Source: Polaromonas sp. 39-63-25 (GTDB taxonomy: Bacteria; Pseudomonadota; Gammaproteobacteria; Burkholderiales; Burkholderiaceae_C). From it: a DNA stretch of 64,000 nt. The stretch spans positions 186,001 through 250,000 of the forward strand of contig NZ_NCJH01000006.1 in the NCBI RefSeq assembly GCF_002278925.1. Reading direction: 5' to 3'. Made by a program: the position numbers and the translations under genes. The notes beneath the pieces were generated by a model that saw only the letters and a list, made by a program, of their open reading frames with translations, searched no databases and was not told where the DNA came from. Shown piece by piece: positions 42,342 to 50,207 of this stretch; the stretch's first letter is position 1, and each line of letters begins with the position of its first letter.

Positions 42342-44783
42342 ATGAAAATGCCTCTTCCTGCTGCCGACAGGCTCCCCACCCCGCCCCCTGCATCACCGCG
42401 CGCGCCGACCGGCTTGAATTGGCCCGCGCCGCACCACATGCGGATCATCGACCCCGGCGCAGACTCAGAACCTGAGCGCGGCCTGGTCACGCTGGCAGAC
42501 GGAAACAAGCTTTTCGGCACGGTCCTTCGGATCGACTTCGACGCCGGCGTGGTCGAATTCCAGCCGGAAGCGGGGCCATGCCGCCTGCTGACTTTTCAGT
42601 CCTTCCGCAGCTTGAGTCTTGCCCGCACGGTTGCGCTTGAGCGCATCCCGCTCGCGGTTCCCCCCGGCGCCATCGAGGCCAAACCTTCGGACGAAAAGGG
42701 CGCGTGCATGGTCGTATTCAAGGACGGCTCCGTTCTCGAAGTCGACGTGGTGTCCGTTCTTCCCCGCAGGTCGGGCTTGTTCCTTTTTGTCGCCGACTAT
42801 GCAGAAGAGGTTCTGCGATGGTTTGTCCCGGCCGAACTGGTGGCGACCTACCGCATCGAAGAGCCCCTTGGGCAGGCTCTGATCAACAACCATGCGCTTT
42901 CAGGAGAAGCCCTGGAAGCAGGGTTGCGAATGCAGCAATTGCTCAAGACCAAGAAGATCGGCGACTACCTCGCCGAGGCCGGCTTTGTGACGCGCGAGGA
43001 TCTTGAAGTCGCCCTCAGGCAACAGGCCACCATGCCGCGTCGCAAGCTCGGAGAGGTTCTGATCCAGGACAAACTCGTTACCCAGCAGCAGCTCGATACC
43101 GCGCTCGGCCAACAGGCCGTTGACCGCCACAAGCTGCTCGGCGAGATTCTTGTCGAGATGGGAGCGGTGACCCGCGAGGCGATCCGCAAGGTGCTGGTCG
43201 GCCAGCTCGGTGTGCCCTCTGTGAACCTGGCGAGGTTTCAGTACGACCCGAACGCCATCAAGGCCGTCTCCCCCGACCTCGCGCGCAAGTACCTCGTGAT
43301 GCCCCTGTATCGCACGGACAAGAGAATCGCGGTAGGCATCGAGAATCCCCTGTCGTGGGAGGCACTGCACGAGCTCGAATTTTTCACCGGACTCAAGGTC
43401 GATCCAGTCATGGCGGCGCGAGAAGATCTGCAGGCGGCCATCGCGCAGTTTTATGACAGCGCAATCGATAGCGAGAAGATCGCTCAGCTGGTCGTGAAGC
43501 TTGGAAAAGAGAGCCTGACCGTGGAGCGAACCAAGGAGGAAGATGTCACCGAGTCGGACAATACGCTCGTGCGGCTGGTCAACAAGATGATCATGGACGC
43601 CTATGACCAGGGCGCCTCGGACATCCATATCGAATCGCGGGCAGGCGGCCTGCCGAGCCGGGTCCGGTTCCGTGTCGACGGTGTCCTGGCACCGTACATT
43701 GACATTCCGTCGAACTTCCGCGCCGCACTGGTCTCGCGCCTCAAGATCATGAGCGAACTCGACATTTCGGAGCATAGGCGGCCGCAAGACGGCCGGATCC
43801 GCTTCGAGGATTTCGGTCCCCGGACCATGGAGTTGCGCGTGATCATGATGCCCACGGCGAACGGCATGGAGGACGTGGTCATGCGCATCCTCGCGGCACC
43901 ACGCGCCATGTCCATGGACCAGCTCGCGCTGTCGCCTCGCGACCTTGCAGAGCTGAAGGCGATCTCGAACAGGTCTTTCGGCCTGCTGTTCGTCTGTGGG
44001 CCCACCGGGTCGGGCAAGACCACGACGCTGCATTCGCTGCTCAGCCAGATCAATACGCCCCAGCGCAAGATCTGGACGGTCGAGGATCCGATCGAGATCA
44101 GCCAGGACGGTCTGTGCCAAGTCCAGGTCAACCCGAAGCTCGGCCTGACCTTTCCCGAGGTGCTGCGCAGCTTCCTGCGGGCCGATCCGGACGTGATCAT
44201 GGTGGGAGAGACGCGTGATCCGGAGACGGCCCGCACGGTGATCGCCGCTTCGCTCACGGGCCACCTCGTGCTTTCGACGATGCACACCAACAGCGCTGTC
44301 GAAAGCATCGTGCGGCTGCTGGATTTCGGACTCGACCCCTTCAACTTCTCCGATGCGCTGCTGGGCGTTGTAGGGCAGCGCCTCGTGCGCCGCCTGTGCA
44401 CGACCTGCCGCAGGCCGCATCTTGCTGCACCCGAGGAAATCGACGCGCTCGCGCATGAATACTGCCGCGATGTGAAGCGGAACCCATCCGATGTCGCCGG
44501 TCGCTGGCGCTCACGTTATGGAGGCAGCGATGGAACGCTGACGCTTTATTCGGCGGTCGGATGTCCGACCTGTGACCATAGCGGCTACAAGGGACGCATG
44601 GGGGTGTACGAGCTGCTCGTCGCCTCACCAGTCATCAAGGCCAGAATCCAGACACGGGCAACGTCCGCGGAGATCCTGCATGAAGCGACGGAAGGCGGCA
44701 TGACGACGCTGGAGCAGGATGCGATTGAAAAGATCCTGCAAGGGCATCTGGACTTCAAACAGGTGCAGGCCAGCTGCCGATAG
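42342..44783 (+). CDS. GspE/PilB-type ATPase with MshEN-like c-di-GMP-binding repeats and an extra N-terminal region
   Basis: Secretion and pilus ATPases of this family power type II secretion or type IV pilus extension. The 813-residue product has Walker A GPTGSGKT at 553-560, the Asp box and Walker B regions (IWTVEDPIEI, DPDVIMVGETRDPETA), the His box LSTMHTNSA and two CxxC zinc motifs at 686-689 and 741-744. Residues about 204-300 hold three repeats of the MshEN pattern (KIGDYLAEAGFVTREDLEVA, KLGEVLIQDKLVTQQQL, LLGEILVEMGAVTREAI), which bind c-di-GMP in MshE. Residues 1-190 form an extra region that I do not recognise. There are no pilin or secretin genes nearby. The adjacent diguanylate cyclase is the natural source of ligand. 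The ATG start has GGAGAAA upstream. Confidence 0.92.
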   Translation: MKMPLPAADRLPTPPPASPRAPTGLNWPAPHHMRIIDPGADSEPERGLVTLADGNKLFGTVLRIDFDAGVVEFQPEAGPCRLLTFQSFRSLSLARTVALERIPLAVPPGAIEAKPSDEKGACMVVFKDGSVLEVDVVSVLPRRSGLFLFVADYAEEVLRWFVPAELVATYRIEEPLGQALINNHALSGEALEAGLRMQQLLKTKKIGDYLAEAGFVTREDLEVALRQQATMPRRKLGEVLIQDKLVTQQQLDTALGQQAVDRHKLLGEILVEMGAVTREAIRKVLVGQLGVPSVNLARFQYDPNAIKAVSPDLARKYLVMPLYRTDKRIAVGIENPLSWEALHELEFFTGLKVDPVMAAREDLQAAIAQFYDSAIDSEKIAQLVVKLGKESLTVERTKEEDVTESDNTLVRLVNKMIMDAYDQGASDIHIESRAGGLPSRVRFRVDGVLAPYIDIPSNFRAALVSRLKIMSELDISEHRRPQDGRIRFEDFGPRTMELRVIMMPTANGMEDVVMRILAAPRAMSMDQLALSPRDLAELKAISNRSFGLLFVCGPTGSGKTTTLHSLLSQINTPQRKIWTVEDPIEISQDGLCQVQVNPKLGLTFPEVLRSFLRADPDVIMVGETRDPETARTVIAASLTGHLVLSTMHTNSAVESIVRLLDFGLDPFNFSDALLGVVGQRLVRRLCTTCRRPHLAAPEEIDALAHEYCRDVKRNPSDVAGRWRSRYGGSDGTLTLYSAVGCPTCDHSGYKGRMGVYELLVASPVIKARIQTRATSAEILHEATEGGMTTLEQDAIEKILQGHLDFKQVQASCR

Positions 44784-44911
44784 CTTTTTTGCAAGCGCAA
44801 ACCGTCAGCCGCCGGACACCGCGCCGCAGCAAACCACTGTGAGCGCCGCACCCGGCAAGACCACCCTGCAACTGGGCGTGGTGCCGCGACGGCGCCGGAT
44901 TTAGCCCCCTG

Positions 44912-45511
44912 TTAACGCCGGCTAACGCCTTCTGCCAGATCCCCCAGCGGCGCAAGATCGGACGCATAAACGCGGTCACGAAGGCGCAACTCCTGGGCTT
45001 TCTCTTTCTGCCAGGCGGCCTCGAAGGCCGCCAACTCCTCGGCCCCTGCACGCTCATGCCGGGGGCGCGGCGGCGGCAGGGCCGGCGCCGTGGCGTCGGC
45101 ACCGAACTCAGCGTCCGGCCGGCTGGGCTCGAACCCCTGTATCTGGTCGTTGACTCGCCAGTACACGCCGCTCACCAGGATGCCATAACGCGCGGCTGCA
45201 TTTTTGCCGATGGCCATGCCCAGGGCGACCAGTTGCGCGGGACAGCCCTTGCGGTTGTGCATGAAGTCGGTGGACAGATCCATCATCACGGAGTACATGT
45301 GGCCGCGCCTGTCGTTGCGCACCACGCGGAAGCGGTAGCTTGCCGACAGGATGCCGTGGGCCTGCATGGTGATCCTGATGGCTTCATACAACATCTCGCG
45401 CCGGAACTCCATGCGCTCCTCAAGGTTCATCTTGACAGGCGCAGTCTCCGGCCCGGCGGGTGCGGACTTTGAACGCTTTCCCGGGGTGAATAAATTTTTG
45501 AGTGCAGACAT
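44912..45511 (-). CDS. Conserved-looking hypothetical protein (199 aa)
   Basis: I do not recognise a family. The start at 45511 gives MSALKNLFTPGKRSK, a basic, Pro-rich head. The central 100 residues look like a folded domain (REMLYEAIRITMQAHGIL, YRFRVVRNDRRGHMYSVMMD and GILVSGVYWRVNDQIQGFE). The tail is charged and probably helical (EELAAFEAAWQKEKAQELRLR). There is no signal peptide or membrane segment. Its start lies eight bases from the stop of the small lipoprotein gene, in the same direction, so the two may be one transcript and this protein part of the ECF-controlled group. Confidence 0.75.
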   Translation of the reverse strand: MSALKNLFTPGKRSKSAPAGPETAPVKMNLEERMEFRREMLYEAIRITMQAHGILSASYRFRVVRNDRRGHMYSVMMDLSTDFMHNRKGCPAQLVALGMAIGKNAAARYGILVSGVYWRVNDQIQGFEPSRPDAEFGADATAPALPPPRPRHERAGAEELAAFEAAWQKEKAQELRLRDRVYASDLAPLGDLAEGVSRR

Positions 45512-45518
45512 ACCGATA

Positions 45519-45794
45519 TCAGGGGAAAGTGGCGGTGAAGAAAACAAAGTCTGCGGCGCAGCCTTCCTTGATGCGCTTGCCCGCGTCAGCCTGAGCTGTG
45601 CAGCCGCGCGCTTGGGCATTGCCGCCTTCGGTGTGGAGGCGCTGTTCGCTGGTGACGCCGAGCGCGGCGGACACGGGCGGGCGTGCCTCTGCGGGCCCAG
45701 CCCGTGGGGAAGCGCAAGCGCCGAGCAAGCCCGCACAATGCACCGCCAGAACCATGCCGGAGCCGGAAAGCGGTGTTGCGAGAACAGATGTCAT
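45519..45794 (-). CDS. Small predicted lipoprotein (91 aa)
   Basis: The product begins MTSVLATPLSGSGMVLAVHC and contains the lipobox-like LLGAC at the end of the hydrophobic stretch, so Cys lipidation and membrane anchoring are plausible. The mature part is short, with Ala/Pro-rich sequence and two further cysteines (GCTAQADAGKRIKEGC) that could form a disulfide. The ATG at 45794 has a strong AGGAG site seven bases upstream. A bipartite motif shared with the TPR gene lies about 100 bases upstream, on the same strand. The gene is divergent from the ECF sigma gene. No known family. Confidence 0.7.
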   Translation of the reverse strand: MTSVLATPLSGSGMVLAVHCAGLLGACASPRAGPAEARPPVSAALGVTSEQRLHTEGGNAQARGCTAQADAGKRIKEGCAADFVFFTATFP

Positions 45795-45890
45795 GACAAT
45801 CTCCTGAAAAAAGTGAATGTGCAGACGGACAAGCCGGCCGACCGGAAATGTGGCTCGGCGCCATGACATGTGGCCGCCCTGCCTATCCGT

Positions 45891-45921
45891 GACAAACGTT
45901 GCGTTTGACCAACCGGATGCA
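45891..45921 (-). promoter_or_regulatory. Candidate ECF promoter of the lipoprotein gene (TGCATCCG N17 TTTGTC)
   Basis: On the minus strand TGCATCCG (45921-45914) and TTTGTC (45896-45891) are separated by 17 bases. The same two elements with the same spacing precede the TPR gene. The position, 97 bases before the lipoprotein ATG, is right for a promoter with a leader. Confidence 0.55.
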
Positions 45922-45954
45922 GGAATCCAGACTTTTTTTCGCCAAACCGGGTGC

Positions 45955-45982
45955 TTGCCGCCATGGCAGAACTCCCTATACT
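45955..45982 (+). promoter_or_regulatory. Sigma-70-like promoter of the ECF sigma gene
   Basis: TTGCCG (45955-45960), 16 bases, then TATACT (45977-45982). Only seven bases separate the -10 element from ATG 45990, so the mRNA may be leaderless or the true start may differ. Confidence 0.4.
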
Positions 45983-45989
45983 CAGCCGC

Positions 45990-46589
45990 ATGAAACCGGA
46001 CACCCCCAGCCTGGAAGCGTTGATTGCAGCTGCGGCGCAGGGCGACCACGCCTGCTTCGCCGAAGTCTATGAACGGACGCACCTGCATCTGTTCGGGGTT
46101 GCCGTTCGTATATTGGGTCAAGGACAGGCGGCCGAAGATGTGCTGCAAGAGGCGTATGTGAGTATCTGGAAAAGTGCCGGCAGCTACCGCAGCGAGGTAG
46201 GCGGGCAAACCATTCAAGCCATGACATGGCTGATCGCCATCGTGCGCAACAAGGCGCTGGACGCCTTGCGCGTCCGCACACGCCGCCGAGAAAGCGAGCT
46301 GCCCGAGTCGGGCGACGTCGATGAAGACGATGTCCAGTCCGTTGGCAACCCGGTGCCCAGCGCCATGCACTTGCTTGAACAGGCCAGCCAGGCCCTGCAC
46401 ATCGAAGGCTGCATGAGTGCGCTCGACGGCAGCTACCGGCAAAGCCTGGCCCTGGCGTATTACCAGGGCTTGAGCCATACCGAAGTGGCCGCGCAAATGG
46501 GCGCGCCGCTGGGCTCGGTGAAAGCCTGGATACGGCGCGGGCTCGAAAAGCTCAAGGGCTGCCTGGCCGCGCAGGGGGTGGTGGCATGA
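45990..46589 (+). CDS. ECF sigma factor
   Basis: The 199-residue product is a group IV (ECF) sigma factor. Region 2 is LEALIAAAAQGDHACFAEVYERTHLHLFGVAVRILG and AEDVLQEAYVSIWKSAGSYR, with a core-binding helix and a -10 recognition part. Region 4 has YRQSLALAYYQGLSHTEVA and GAPLGSVKAWIRRGLEKLK, the -35-binding helix-turn-helix. The spacer between them is acidic. The start is ATG 45990; an upstream ATG 45963 is possible, but it overlaps the promoter-like sequence. The stop overlaps the start of the anti-sigma gene by four bases. It resembles the RskA-controlled SigK-like group. Confidence 0.93.
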   Translation: MKPDTPSLEALIAAAAQGDHACFAEVYERTHLHLFGVAVRILGQGQAAEDVLQEAYVSIWKSAGSYRSEVGGQTIQAMTWLIAIVRNKALDALRVRTRRRESELPESGDVDEDDVQSVGNPVPSAMHLLEQASQALHIEGCMSALDGSYRQSLALAYYQGLSHTEVAAQMGAPLGSVKAWIRRGLEKLKGCLAAQGVVA

Positions 46590-47329
46590 GATATACCAGC
46601 CCCGACCTGCTCGAACACCTGGCGTCATCGTATGTACTCGGCACGCTGACAGGCGGCGCGCGCCGCCGCTTTGAACGCCTGCAGCGCGACCGCGCCGATG
46701 TGCGCGTGCGCGTCACGCAGTGGGAGTCGCGGCTGGGCCAGCTCGCTGTGTCGGTGCCGGTGCACCAACCCTCGCCCAGGGTGTGGACCGCGATCGCGGC
46801 GCGCACGCAAACGGCCAGGCCGCCACACGCAGCGCAGGCCAAAGCCGGCTGGCTGGGCTGGCTCAAACCCGCGGGCTTTGGTTTAGGTGGCCTCGCCGCC
46901 GGTGTGATGGCTGCCAGCGTTTTGTTTGTGATGGCACCGGGCCTCTTCATGTCCAGCGACCAGATCGCCATGCGCACCGGCGAAAAACTGCCGCAGAGTT
47001 ATGTGGGCCTGCTGACCGATGCCCAGGGCAACGGCAAGCTGCTGGTCAGCTCGCTGCGCCACGGCAGAACCATGACGGTCAAGGTCATCGGCCCGATCAC
47101 GCCGCCGGCTGGGGGCACGCTGGTGCTGTGGGCGGTGCCGGCCAGCGGTCCGGCCTTTGCATTGGGGTCCGTGCCCACCAGCGGCTCGGCGGTATCCATG
47201 CTTCCCGACACCTCCGAGAAACTGCTGTCCAAGGTCGGCAAGCTGGTGGTGACGCTGGAAACGAATGCGGCAGTTGCCGCCCCGAGTGGACCCGTGGTGT
47301 TCAGCGGCAATTGCGCGAAATTGTGGTGA
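46586..47329 (+). CDS. Membrane-bound anti-sigma factor (RskA-type)
   Basis: The 247-residue product has a cytoplasmic head (LLEHLASSYVLGTLTGGARRRFERL) that should bind the ECF sigma factor, one membrane helix (FGLGGLAAGVMAASVLFVMAPGLFM) and a periplasmic RskA C-terminal domain (GKLLVSSLRHGRTMTVKVIG, PAGGTLVLWAVPASG, VTLETN). The head lacks the His and Cys residues of zinc-type anti-sigma factors, so control is likely by proteolysis or by ligand on the periplasmic side. It is co-transcribed with the sigma gene by a four-base overlap. Confidence 0.92.
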   Translation: MRYTSPDLLEHLASSYVLGTLTGGARRRFERLQRDRADVRVRVTQWESRLGQLAVSVPVHQPSPRVWTAIAARTQTARPPHAAQAKAGWLGWLKPAGFGLGGLAAGVMAASVLFVMAPGLFMSSDQIAMRTGEKLPQSYVGLLTDAQGNGKLLVSSLRHGRTMTVKVIGPITPPAGGTLVLWAVPASGPAFALGSVPTSGSAVSMLPDTSEKLLSKVGKLVVTLETNAAVAAPSGPVVFSGNCAKLW

Positions 47330-47423
47330 ACTGAAAAGTACGGATTCGAAGCCTGGAACGCTTGTGACCGTTTCCTCGTTTGCAGATTGCCGTGGCCCGA
47401 TGACAAATAATTTCAATCCGCCT

Positions 47424-47454
47424 TGCATCCGTTTCGCGGTTTCCCTCGTTTGTC
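47424..47454 (+). promoter_or_regulatory. Candidate ECF promoter of the TPR gene (TGCATCCG N17 TTTGTC)
   Basis: TGCATCCG (47424-47431), 17 bases, then TTTGTC (47449-47454), 54 bases before the ATG of the TPR gene. It matches the element on the other side of the sigma operon exactly in both half-sites and in spacing. Confidence 0.55.
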
Positions 47455-47508
47455 CTAGGTGCTGAATCACAGCGCACGTCAACAACCGATATTTCAAAGG
47501 AGCCCGAC

Positions 47509-47967
47509 ATGAACACACTGACCCTTCGCCAATTCCTCGCCCTGCCCATCCTGGGCTTCGTCCTGGCCGGCGCTGCACTGGCCGCCGACTTCCAGGCCAC
47601 CCCTGTGGAAAACGCACGCCTTGACGACTTTGCCACCGGCAAAAAAGCCCTGGAAGCCAAAAAATGGGCCGAGGCTGCCAGCAGCTTCAGCAAAGTCGTC
47701 GCGCAGAACCCGAAAAACGCCGACGCCTACAACTACCTCGGTTATTCGAACCGCTGGCTGGGCAAATACGACGAGGCCTTTGCCGCCTACAACAAGGCGC
47801 TGACGCTGGATCCGAAACACCGCGGCGCGCTGGAATACTCGGGCATTGCCTACTTGAAGACCGGCCAGAAAGCCCAGGCCGAAGCCCAGCTTGCCAAGCT
47901 GCAGGCCATCTGCGGCAGCTGTGAAGAAACCACAGACCTGGCCAAAGCCATCGCGGCTGCCAAGTAG
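47509..47967 (+). CDS. Secreted tetratricopeptide-repeat protein (152 aa)
   Basis: The product has a signal peptide (LALPILGFVLAGAALAADF) and two to three TPR units: LDDFATGKKALEAKKWAEAA, NPKNADAYNYLGYSNRWLGK and DPKHRGALEYSGIAYLKTGQ. It is probably a periplasmic adaptor. Two cysteines (ICGSC) near the C-terminus could form a disulfide. The ATG has AAAGGAG seven bases upstream. It follows the anti-sigma gene after 179 bases and has its own candidate ECF promoter, so it is likely a target of the sigma factor. Its partner is not evident. Confidence 0.87.
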   Translation: MNTLTLRQFLALPILGFVLAGAALAADFQATPVENARLDDFATGKKALEAKKWAEAASSFSKVVAQNPKNADAYNYLGYSNRWLGKYDEAFAAYNKALTLDPKHRGALEYSGIAYLKTGQKAQAEAQLAKLQAICGSCEETTDLAKAIAAAK

Positions 47968-48057
47968 GGCCTGTTCACCCCGCCGGGCCGCAACAGACCG
48001 GGGGCGTTGACACAAGCTTTCTTGAAACTTACATTGAAGCCTCTGCACGGAGGCTTT

Positions 48058-48360
48058 ATGGCGCACCCTTCAACTTCCCCGGAAAGCTGGCACCCTACCC
48101 TGGCGGGGCTGCAGCGCATCAAGCAGTGGCACCTGGACCATCAAGGCAGCCATCCGCTGGAGCACCAGCTCTGGGACGCCGTGCTGACGCTGTGGGTCAT
48201 GGGCTGGGTCGGCTGGTTGCCGGCCTTTGCGCTGGACATCCCGCTGGCCTACCCCTTGTGCCTGCTCGGCATGCTTGCGCCGCAGCTGTATGTGCGCTGG
48301 CGGGCGCGCGCCCATACCCGCGGCCGTCTCAGGTGTGACTGGCTGGAACTGGTGCACTGA
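48058..48360 (+). CDS. Small inner-membrane hypothetical protein (100 aa)
   Basis: I do not recognise a family. The product has a soluble head of about 40 residues with several His and Trp (HPTLAGLQRIKQWHLDHQGSHPLEHQ) and two hydrophobic helices (LTLWVMGWVGWLPAFAL and AYPLCLLGMLAPQLYV), then a basic tail. It is probably an inner-membrane protein with both ends in the cytoplasm. GGAGG lies five bases before ATG 48058. It ends 15 bases before the crotonase gene and may be co-transcribed with it. Confidence 0.72.
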   Translation: MAHPSTSPESWHPTLAGLQRIKQWHLDHQGSHPLEHQLWDAVLTLWVMGWVGWLPAFALDIPLAYPLCLLGMLAPQLYVRWRARAHTRGRLRCDWLELVH

Positions 48361-48375
48361 ATTACAGTGACAGGC

Positions 48376-49221
48376 ATGAACCCACTGACCTGCTTCACCC
48401 TTTCCACCACCGACCACATCGCCCACCTGGTGCTCAATCGCCCCGAGGCGATGAACACCATGCACCCGACCTTCTGGCGCGAGCTCGATGAGGTGCTCAC
48501 CCACATCCACAAGGCCGGCGATGCGCGTGTGCTGGTGATCTCCAGCACCGGCAAACATTTCAGCGCCGGCATGGCGCTGGAGACCTTCAGCGGCGCCATT
48601 GCGATGGACGACCAGAGCCCCGAAGGCCGCGCCGCCATTTTCGACATGCTGGCCGACATGCAGGCCACCTTCACCAAACTCGAGACCCTGCGCATCCCGG
48701 TGATCGCCGCCATCCAGGGCGGCTGCATAGGCGGCGCGGTGGACATGGTGACCGCCTGCTGCCTGCGTTACGCGACAAGCGATGCATTTTTCTGCATCCA
48801 GGAAATCAACATCGGCATGGTCGCCGATGTCGGCACGCTGCAGCGCCTGCCCAAGCTGGTGCCGCTGGCCGTGGTCAAGGAGCTGGCCTACACCGGACGC
48901 CGGCTCGGCGCAGCCAGGGCGCTGGGTTACGGCCTGGTCAACGAGGTGTTCGATTCGCCCGAAGCCCTGCTGGCCGGCGCGCTGTTGTGCGCGAAGGAAA
49001 TTGCCAGCAAGCCGCCGGTGGCCATCTGGGGCACCAAGCAGGCCATCCACTACACGCGTGACCATTCGGTGGACGACGCGCTCAAACAAATGGGCTGGCT
49101 GCAGGGCGCGATCTGGAGCAACCAGCATGTGCGTGAGGCCGTGACGGCCATGAAGGAAAAACGCGCAGGCGGGTTCGCAGGCCTGTCACCGCTCCAGAGT
49201 TTCAAGGAAATCGGGCTCTAG
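48376..49221 (+). CDS. Enoyl-CoA hydratase/isomerase family protein, dienoyl-CoA isomerase-like
   Basis: The 281-residue crotonase-fold product has the CoA-binding start ALVLNRPEAMNTM-like stretch (HLVLNRPEAMNTMHPTFW) and the oxyanion-hole segments GKHFSAGMALE and QGGCIGGAVDM. Acidic residues fall at three places matching delta(3,5)-delta(2,4)-dienoyl-CoA isomerase: Asp in GGAVDM, Glu in IQEINIG and Asp in ADVGTLQRLPK. This suggests a role in beta-oxidation of unsaturated fatty acids. A GTG at 48367 is an alternative start. The 3' end runs into repeat family A copy 8. Confidence 0.88.
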   Translation: MNPLTCFTLSTTDHIAHLVLNRPEAMNTMHPTFWRELDEVLTHIHKAGDARVLVISSTGKHFSAGMALETFSGAIAMDDQSPEGRAAIFDMLADMQATFTKLETLRIPVIAAIQGGCIGGAVDMVTACCLRYATSDAFFCIQEINIGMVADVGTLQRLPKLVPLAVVKELAYTGRRLGAARALGYGLVNEVFDSPEALLAGALLCAKEIASKPPVAIWGTKQAIHYTRDHSVDDALKQMGWLQGAIWSNQHVREAVTAMKEKRAGGFAGLSPLQSFKEIGL

Positions 49222-49261
49222 CCCATAGTGGGCGGGCGCAAGCAGCTATTGATTACATAGC
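49211..49261 (-). repeat. Repeat family A, copy 8, at the 3' end of the crotonase gene
   Basis: On the minus strand it begins GCTATGTAATCAATAGC, then TGCTTGCGCCC, then GGGCTAGAGCCC. The distal part overlaps the last codons and stop of the crotonase gene. The T-run is short. Confidence 0.65.
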
Positions 49262-49277
49262 AAAAGTGACAGATATT

Positions 49278-49368
49278 GTCATCCCGGACTCGATCCGGGA
49301 TCCATCGCGGCATGACGCGGGGGTGACGAGTTAACGTGGCATGGATTGCGGATCAGGTCCGCAATGAC
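49278..49368. repeat. Compound palindromic repeat (family D) between convergent genes
   Basis: Outer arms of 28 bases (49278-49305 and 49341-49368) are inverted copies with about six mismatches. Each arm is itself partly palindromic (CCCGGACTCGATCCGGG and GCGGATCAGGTCCGC). It begins GTCAT and ends ATGAC. It lies between the crotonase gene and queF, where it may serve as a two-way terminator. Confidence 0.75.
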
Positions 49369-49379
49369 AGCCCCCAAGC

Positions 49380-50207
49380 CTACTGCCGCGCCGTGCGGAT
49401 ATTCGGCGGCAAGGCCTGCGGATAACTCGTGCGGAACGGGTTGATGTCCAGCCCGCCGCGCCGTGTGTAACGCGCGTACACCGACAGCTTGAGCGGCCGG
49501 CAGCGCGTCCAGATGTCCATGAAGATGCGCTCGACACACTGTTCGTGAAACTCGTTGTGGTTGCGAAAACTCACGATGTACTGCAGCAGGCCTTCCTGGT
49601 CGATCGGCGCGCCCGAATAAATGATCTGCACGCTGCCCCAGTCCGGCTGGCCGGTGACCAGGCAGTTGCTTTTCAGCAGGTTGGACACCAGGGTTTCGGT
49701 GACCGGTGGCTCTTCATGGTCGGCAAACAGCAGCTCGGGCGCCGGTGTGTAATGCTGGCACTCCACGTCGAGCCGGTCCAGGTTCAGGCCGTCGAGTTCA
49801 TGCACGGGCTCCTGGTCGAACAGCTCAGGCCCCAGCGTCTTGACGCCCACGCCGGCACCGACCGCGGCGTTGAGGTCGGCGCGGATGCGCTCGCGCACTT
49901 CGCGTGCATCCGCAAAACGCGTGTTGTTGAAGCTGTTGAGGTAGAGCTTGAAGGACTTGCTCTCGACAATGTTCGGCGACTCGCAGGGCACGGTGATGTG
50001 GGCCAGCGCCACCTGCGGCTTGCCGCGCAGGTTCAGCCAGCTCAGCTCGAACACGGTCCACATGTCGGCCCCGAAAAAAGGCAGGTTCTCGCCCAGGCCC
50101 AGCTCCTCGCGCTTGACGGCGCGGGGGATGGGAAACAGCAGCGAAGCGTCGTACTGGTCGATGTAGGGCGTCGGCTTGCCCAGTTGGGACTGGTCGGGGG
50201 TATTCAT
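49380..50207 (-). CDS. queF: NADPH-dependent 7-cyano-7-deazaguanine reductase
   Basis: QueF reduces preQ0 to preQ1 in queuosine synthesis for tRNA. The 275-residue product is the long, two-domain form. The catalytic Cys lies in [20 protein letters not shown], which also holds the QueF motif ESKSFKLY. The second domain has [20 protein letters not shown] and [19 protein letters not shown], with the His and Glu that hold the substrate. The start overlaps the stop of the alpha/beta hydrolase gene by four bases, so the two are co-transcribed. Other queuosine genes (queC, queD, queE) are not in the window. Confidence 0.96.
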   Translation of the reverse strand: MNTPDQSQLGKPTPYIDQYDASLLFPIPRAVKREELGLGENLPFFGADMWTVFELSWLNLRGKPQVALAHITVPCESPNIVESKSFKLYLNSFNNTRFADAREVRERIRADLNAAVGAGVGVKTLGPELFDQEPVHELDGLNLDRLDVECQHYTPAPELLFADHEEPPVTETLVSNLLKSNCLVTGQPDWGSVQIIYSGAPIDQEGLLQYIVSFRNHNEFHEQCVERIFMDIWTRCRPLKLSVYARYTRRGGLDINPFRTSYPQALPPNIRTARQ

